NCBI GenBank assembly: GCA_000473305.1
Contig: CP006772.1
Location: 2,425,805 to 2,489,804 of the forward strand
DNA from: Bacteroidales bacterium CF
GTDB taxonomy: Bacteria; Bacteroidota; Bacteroidia; Bacteroidales; UBA932
DNA: 64,000 nt
Direction of reading: 5' to 3'
The notes under the pieces were generated by a model, which was not told the DNA's origin, ran no database searches, and saw only the letters and a program-made list of their open reading frames with translations. Below, in pieces: positions 59,805 through 64,000 of this stretch; position 1 is the stretch's first letter, and each line of letters begins with the position of its first letter. Position numbers and translations under genes: made by a program.

Positions 59805-61349
59805 ATGTCATTTACAACATTTATATTCAGACAGCTTTCAAAAGGAAGACTTGCAGTTCTCGATAAGACAAGGCAGGATCCCCGGCATTTTCAAAGGGAG
59901 TGTTTCGACAGGCTCTTATCTGCCGGTAAAGAAACATCTTTCGGGAAAGAGCACAATTTTTCTTCCCTTAAGAGTATCCGTGACTTTCAGAAATCTGTTC
60001 CACTGAGGAACTACGATGCTTTCGAACCATATATAGAAAGATTAAGGGCCGGTGAAGACTATGTGCTCTGGAACCAGAAAGTAAAATGGTTTGCAAAGTC
60101 CAGCGGTACAAGTTCATCAAAAAGCAAATTCATCCCGATAACAGAAGAATCTCTGTACAACTGCCACTACAGCGGCATGAAGACTCTTCTTGCAAGCTAT
60201 ACTGATACAAACCCCGAATCCAGCATATTTGACGGCAAGGCTCTCACCCTGGGAGGAAGTGCCACGATTGATGAAAGAGGCATCGGAAACACATCTTACG
60301 GTGACCTGTCAGCAATATTATTGAAAAATTCCCCTTCGTGGGCTGAATTAAGGAGAGTCCCTTCAAAAACGATTGCACTCATGTCCGATTTCGAAAAAAA
60401 GGTTGAGGCGATGAGTCGTGCGGCTGTTAATGAGGATATTACAAACTTCTCGGGAGTTCCTTCGTGGAATCTTGTGCTTATGAATAAGATTCTTGAGATC
60501 TCCGGTAAGAACAATCTGTTGGAAATCTGGCCGAATCTGGAGCTTTTCATGCATGGCGGTATCAGTTTTGATCCATACAAGGAGATATACCGGAAGCTAA
60601 TTCCGACAAGCAAGATGAACTACCGTGAAAACTACAACGCCTCGGAAGGGTATTTCGGATTTCAGGATGACCCTGCCGATGAATCGATGTTGTTGTTGGT
60701 AGACAATGGCATTTTCTACGAGTTTATACCGATGGAGAAGCTTGATAAAGCACTGAAAGCTGAATTCATAGATTTCGACACAATAGAAAGTGTAGAGAAG
60801 GATATAAACTATGCAGTAGTTCTGACTACCAACGGAGGGTTGTGGCGTTATCTGCTGGGAGATGCTATAATGTTCACAAGCATGAGGCCTCATAAATTTG
60901 TAATAACTGGAAGAACCCAGCTATTTATCAATGCTTTCGGCGAGGAGTTGATGATAAATAATGCTGAGAAAGCTCTTGCCAAAACATGTTCAGAAAAAGG
61001 GGCAGAGGTCTCCAATTATACTGTTGCGCCGGTTTTTATGGAAAACGGAGGTAAAGGCTCACACCAATGGGTTATTGAATTTGCAAAAAGTCCTGTTGAT
61101 CTTGAGGGTTTTGCCGAAGAACTTGACAAGAATATAAGTTATTTCAATTCTGACTATGAGGCAAAAAGAAGAAACAATGCCACTATGGTCCGTCTGACAA
61201 TCACGCCGGTTGCCACCGGGACCTTTTATAAATGGATGGGGAGCAGAGGAAAGCTCGGCGGACAGAATAAGGTTCCGAGACTATTCAACAAGAGAGACTA
61301 TGTCGAACAATTACTTGCAATCAATAAAGGAGAGGATATTCAGAATTGA
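59805..61349 (+). CDS. GH3 auxin-responsive promoter family protein (acyl-adenylating)
   Basis: 514 residues. The GH3 pattern is clear: HNFSSLKSIRDFQKSVPLRNYDAFEPYIERLRAGE, WFAKSSGTSSSKSKFIPIT (ATP-binding loop), YNASEGYFGFQDDP and WRYLLGDAIMFTSMRPHKFVITGRTQLFINAFGEEL. GH3 enzymes of plants adenylate carboxylates and join them to amino acids; bacterial members are uncharacterised. It follows recO by 6 bases and overlaps the LuxE-like gene by 50, pointing to a shared pathway. Confidence 0.9.
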   Translation: MSFTTFIFRQLSKGRLAVLDKTRQDPRHFQRECFDRLLSAGKETSFGKEHNFSSLKSIRDFQKSVPLRNYDAFEPYIERLRAGEDYVLWNQKVKWFAKSSGTSSSKSKFIPITEESLYNCHYSGMKTLLASYTDTNPESSIFDGKALTLGGSATIDERGIGNTSYGDLSAILLKNSPSWAELRRVPSKTIALMSDFEKKVEAMSRAAVNEDITNFSGVPSWNLVLMNKILEISGKNNLLEIWPNLELFMHGGISFDPYKEIYRKLIPTSKMNYRENYNASEGYFGFQDDPADESMLLLVDNGIFYEFIPMEKLDKALKAEFIDFDTIESVEKDINYAVVLTTNGGLWRYLLGDAIMFTSMRPHKFVITGRTQLFINAFGEELMINNAEKALAKTCSEKGAEVSNYTVAPVFMENGGKGSHQWVIEFAKSPVDLEGFAEELDKNISYFNSDYEAKRRNNATMVRLTITPVATGTFYKWMGSRGKLGGQNKVPRLFNKRDYVEQLLAINKGEDIQN

Positions 61350-62298
61350 TTCTCCTGAAGAGTTTAATGGAATCGCATTAGAGATATTCCGTCATCAGTC
61401 TTTTGAATGTGAACCCTATAGACAGTATATAGAGTTAATCGGAGTCGACGCTTCCTCCGTGAAAGACGTGATGAGAATTCCATTTTTACCTGTTCAGTTT
61501 TTTAAAAGTCACCGAATCTACTGTGTGGCTGAAGAGCCTCAGAAACAATTTACAAGCAGTGCAACAACCGGCATGGTTCCATCTGTGCATTACGTTGCCG
61601 ATCTCTCCATTTATCAGGAGAGTTTTACAAAATCGTTCTCAATGGCTTACGGAGATCCTTCAGAATATGCAATACTGGCACTTCTCCCCTCGTACCTTGA
61701 GAGAGAGGGTTCTTCACTTATATATATGGCTGATTATCTGATAAGGCAGTCAGGAAATACAAACAGCGGTTACTATCTTTATAACCACAACGATTTGTAT
61801 AATAAGTTGGAAGAGCTCCGTGAGAAAGGTCAGAAGACGATACTGCTTGGAGTAAGCTTTGCCCTGCTTGACTATGTCGAGAAATTCACCTCTGTTTTTC
61901 CGTCACTGACAGTGATTGAGACAGGCGGGATGAAGGGCCGTGGCATAGAGTTACCAAGAGAGGTTATTCATGATAAGCTCAGAAAAGGATTCGGAGTTGA
62001 GCACATTCATTCCGAATACGGAATGGCTGAACTTCTCTCACAAGCATATTCTAAAGGTAATGGTTTATTTGCAACACCTCCCTGGATGAACGTTTTAATC
62101 AGAGATCTGAACAACCCGTTCAGGATAATAGAAGATGAGAAACTCGGAGGAATAAATATAATAGACCTGGCTAATGCAGGGTCCTGCTCATTCATAGAGA
62201 CTCAGGATATGGGAATAAAAACAGCCGGGAATCTTTTCAGTATTCCCGGCCGTATAAAAGGTTCAGAGTTGAGAGGTTGTAACCTCCTGATAGGTTAA
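61300..62298 (+). CDS. LuxE/PaaK-like acyl-protein synthetase
   Basis: 332 residues from the ATG at 61300 (a TTG at 61210 lies deep inside the GH3 gene). RIPFLPVQFFKSHRIYC, FTSSATTGMVPSVHYV (adenylate-loop), LPSYLEREGSSLIYMADYLI, TGGMKGRGIELPRE and HSEYGMAELLSQAY follow the acyl-protein synthetase family. It probably activates an acyl group and transfers it to an acceptor. The start is 50 bases before the end of the GH3 gene, the longest overlap in the window. Confidence 0.88.
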   Translation: MSNNYLQSIKERIFRIDSPEEFNGIALEIFRHQSFECEPYRQYIELIGVDASSVKDVMRIPFLPVQFFKSHRIYCVAEEPQKQFTSSATTGMVPSVHYVADLSIYQESFTKSFSMAYGDPSEYAILALLPSYLEREGSSLIYMADYLIRQSGNTNSGYYLYNHNDLYNKLEELREKGQKTILLGVSFALLDYVEKFTSVFPSLTVIETGGMKGRGIELPREVIHDKLRKGFGVEHIHSEYGMAELLSQAYSKGNGLFATPPWMNVLIRDLNNPFRIIEDEKLGGINIIDLANAGSCSFIETQDMGIKTAGNLFSIPGRIKGSELRGCNLLIG

Positions 62299-62300
62299 AA

Positions 62301-64000
62301 TCAACCTTGCAAAGCGTTCAAATACTCCTCAATCTTCTTTTCCATATCAGCAGATAACTGCTCTTCACCACAATTCTTGAGTATATCAGCCAAATGCAAG
62401 ATATAGGTAAGATTTTGCTCAATATCGTATTTAGAAAGATACATGCCCTTATACTTTTTAGAGAATAGATCCAGAGCCTTATATGTCTCATCAATAAAGG
62501 CATTTATCAGGGCAACACCTTTTTCTCTCTCTCCTGCCTTTAAATAAATCTCAATAGCCTCCATAATCGAAATCTCATTGAGAGACGGCATTAATGAGCA
62601 GTTAAGAGGGAATTGTGACGGTATAAAATACTCCTGCATCTTATCCAGAACCGCTACTGCCTCTTTTGTCCTGCCATTTTCCATCAGAGAACTGGCAGTT
62701 GTTGTATATATATTTCTTCCCGGCATCAAAGCGTTGAATGTGAGAAGGTTCTGGTAGTCTACATTTACCTTGGGATCATTCAGGTTACCCCACTTGTAAA
62801 CATTCATACACTTGTCATACATAACATCAGGCAATACTCTGCCAGGACTTCCGAGAGATGTAGCACTCTTTATAGGCACAAACTTGTATGCAAAGCCGTC
62901 ATATTCAAGATAATCCCTAAGCCCCAGCTCCAGATCACCACCCATAGATACAAAGTATATAGGTCTGTCCCACTCATAATTTGCAAGCATATCCAATATT
63001 ATCATCTCACATTTAGTGAGTGCATTTTTACCTTCAGGAATATTAAGCTGAATGACATCCTGAATCTGTGCTGAATCAGCTTCCGACACTATACCACAGG
63101 CCAGTGCATTCTTTACATTTACAGGTATAAGAAGCTGTCTTGAAGCAATAAAGCTGAATTTTTTACCGTTATCCGCCTGTATCTTCGCATCAGGATTTGA
63201 GATAAGGTCTATTACAGCCTTTATCGGAACCGGTTTATTTATCCTGTCTACAACATGTATCATATCATTGGTCCCGTAGAGGTAATCCTTCTTCGGAATA
63301 GATAGTTTAACAGGCTTTGACTCATAGGTCTGATACTTCATCTGGTCTATGTACCAATCAGTGCCAAGCAGTGAGGTGTTCATAATTCTCACATCAGTCC
63401 TTACACCCTCAACCTCCTGGATATACCAGAGAGGAAATGTGTCATTGTCCCCGTGTGTAACCAGGATTGCCTGCTCGTCACAAGAGTTGAGGTAGTTGTA
63501 TGCCAGATCCCTTGCACTGTAACGATTGCTCCTGTCGTGATCATCCCAGTTTTCGGCTGCCATGAGAACAGGAACAGTAAGTGACGCCAATGTAACTACT
63601 GAGGCAGTGACAATACCGGATAACCTTTTTTTGAATGCATCATATAATGCAGGAACTCCTAATCCAATCCAGATAGCAAAAGCATAGAAAGAGCCGGCAT
63701 AAGCATAATCCCTCTCCCTTGGCTGGTAAGGCGGCTGGTTAAGATATACAACAATTGCAACACCAGTAAGGATAAACAAGAGAGCTACAATCCATGAGTT
63801 TTTCCTGTCTTTCGCAAGTTGGTAGAAAAGGCCTAAAATTCCGAGGAACAGAGGAAGCATATAGTAATGATTCTTTGCTTTACTGTCAACAATATAAGCA
63901 GGCCCTTCGCTTTGGTCACCCAACCTTGCCTTGTCCAGGAATCCTATTCCGCTCTCCCAGTTTCCTCTGAATGCATCGCCGGGAGTTGAACCGTGGAGGT
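62301..64000 (-). CDS. DUF2723 membrane protein, 5' end cut by window
   Basis: The frame runs open from the stop at 62301 to the right edge (at least 566 residues). A TTG near 63923 is not the start: the reading frame continues upstream with HGSTPGDAFRGNWESGIGFLDKARLG, matching the family. Several membrane helices lie within the first part (MLPLFLGILGLFYQLA, WIVALLFILTGVAIVVYL, FYAFAIWIGLGVPALY). A large periplasmic part then begins near NYLNSCDEQAILVTHGDNDTFPLWYIQEVEGVRTDV. DUF2723 proteins look like GT-C glycosyltransferases. The C-terminal 150 residues are TPR-like helices. Confidence 0.85.
   Translation of the reverse strand, partial: LHGSTPGDAFRGNWESGIGFLDKARLGDQSEGPAYIVDSKAKNHYYMLPLFLGILGLFYQLAKDRKNSWIVALLFILTGVAIVVYLNQPPYQPRERDYAYAGSFYAFAIWIGLGVPALYDAFKKRLSGIVTASVVTLASLTVPVLMAAENWDDHDRSNRYSARDLAYNYLNSCDEQAILVTHGDNDTFPLWYIQEVEGVRTDVRIMNTSLLGTDWYIDQMKYQTYESKPVKLSIPKKDYLYGTNDMIHVVDRINKPVPIKAVIDLISNPDAKIQADNGKKFSFIASRQLLIPVNVKNALACGIVSEADSAQIQDVIQLNIPEGKNALTKCEMIILDMLANYEWDRPIYFVSMGGDLELGLRDYLEYDGFAYKFVPIKSATSLGSPGRVLPDVMYDKCMNVYKWGNLNDPKVNVDYQNLLTFNALMPGRNIYTTTASSLMENGRTKEAVAVLDKMQEYFIPSQFPLNCSLMPSLNEISIMEAIEIYLKAGEREKGVALINAFIDETYKALDLFSKKYKGMYLSKYDIEQNLTYILHLADILKNCGEEQLSADMEKKIEEYLNALQG

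Noticed and set aside
62301-63923. DUF2723 gene starting at a TTG at 63923
   Set aside because: The frame continues to the window edge with family-like sequence, so the real start lies outside.

Overview
The window looks like chromosomal DNA of a member of the Bacteroidota, probably Bacteroidales. Supporting this are repeated promoters of the TTTG-N19-21-TAnnTTTG type, A+T-rich intergenic DNA, and families typical of the phylum: LruC-domain lipoprotein, DUF4402 proteins, GH3 with a LuxE-like partner, a HisC-HisB fusion, and the CtpA/ComF/CdaA/MutS2 neighbourhood. No rRNA, tRNA, CRISPR array, insertion sequence or prophage was seen. The first gene (1-888) and the last (62301-64000) are cut by the window edges.

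Layout. 1-2767: export operon on the minus strand (TetR regulator, TolC-like channel, HlyD-like adaptor). 2879-4018: LruC lipoprotein. 4011-23516: surface or exopolysaccharide locus. Its main minus-strand operon runs from 23516 to 12973: receiver protein, initiating sugar transferase carrying a pseudo-receiver, half-length TolC-like protein, Wzz/BY-kinase-like co-polymerase with a degenerate kinase domain, Wzy-like protein, three glycosyltransferases, Wzx-like flippase. Plus-strand glycosyltransferases, an acyltransferase, a methyltransferase and a GINT1_N-like protein follow on its far side. 24779-31430: four DUF4402 pilin-like subunits, a PapD-like chaperone and an usher-like outer-membrane protein ending in two SPOR domains. 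This is the most unusual locus here. 31440-35267: minus-strand operon of a UDP-glucuronate decarboxylase-like enzyme followed by a histidine kinase, an HPt protein and an NtrC-type regulator. 35498-38920: DsrC, DsrM-like, DsrK-like and a class V aminotransferase.

39021-45642: a complete-looking his operon (hisG, hisD, hisC-hisB fusion, hisH, hisA, hisF, hisIE). In front lies an unlisted 28-codon leader peptide with nine histidine codons, followed by a terminator hairpin: a transcription attenuator. The histidinol-phosphatase step is absent from the operon, but a HisJ-like PHP protein lies at 51661-52467. 45660-51217: nitrite ammonification (NrfH, NrfA) with cytochrome c maturation proteins CcsB and CcsA, behind a C69 peptidase. 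51661-58485: CtpA, ComF, CdaA, MutS2, a lipoprotein and the HisJ-like protein. 58552-62298: RdgB, RecO, GH3 and a LuxE-like protein. 62301-64000: DUF2723 membrane protein.

Many genes overlap by 1-50 bases or abut, so most blocks are probably translationally coupled operons. Several starts are TTG or GTG, and several frames extend upstream of the likely start; I shortened these where family length, signal peptide or promoter position demanded it.
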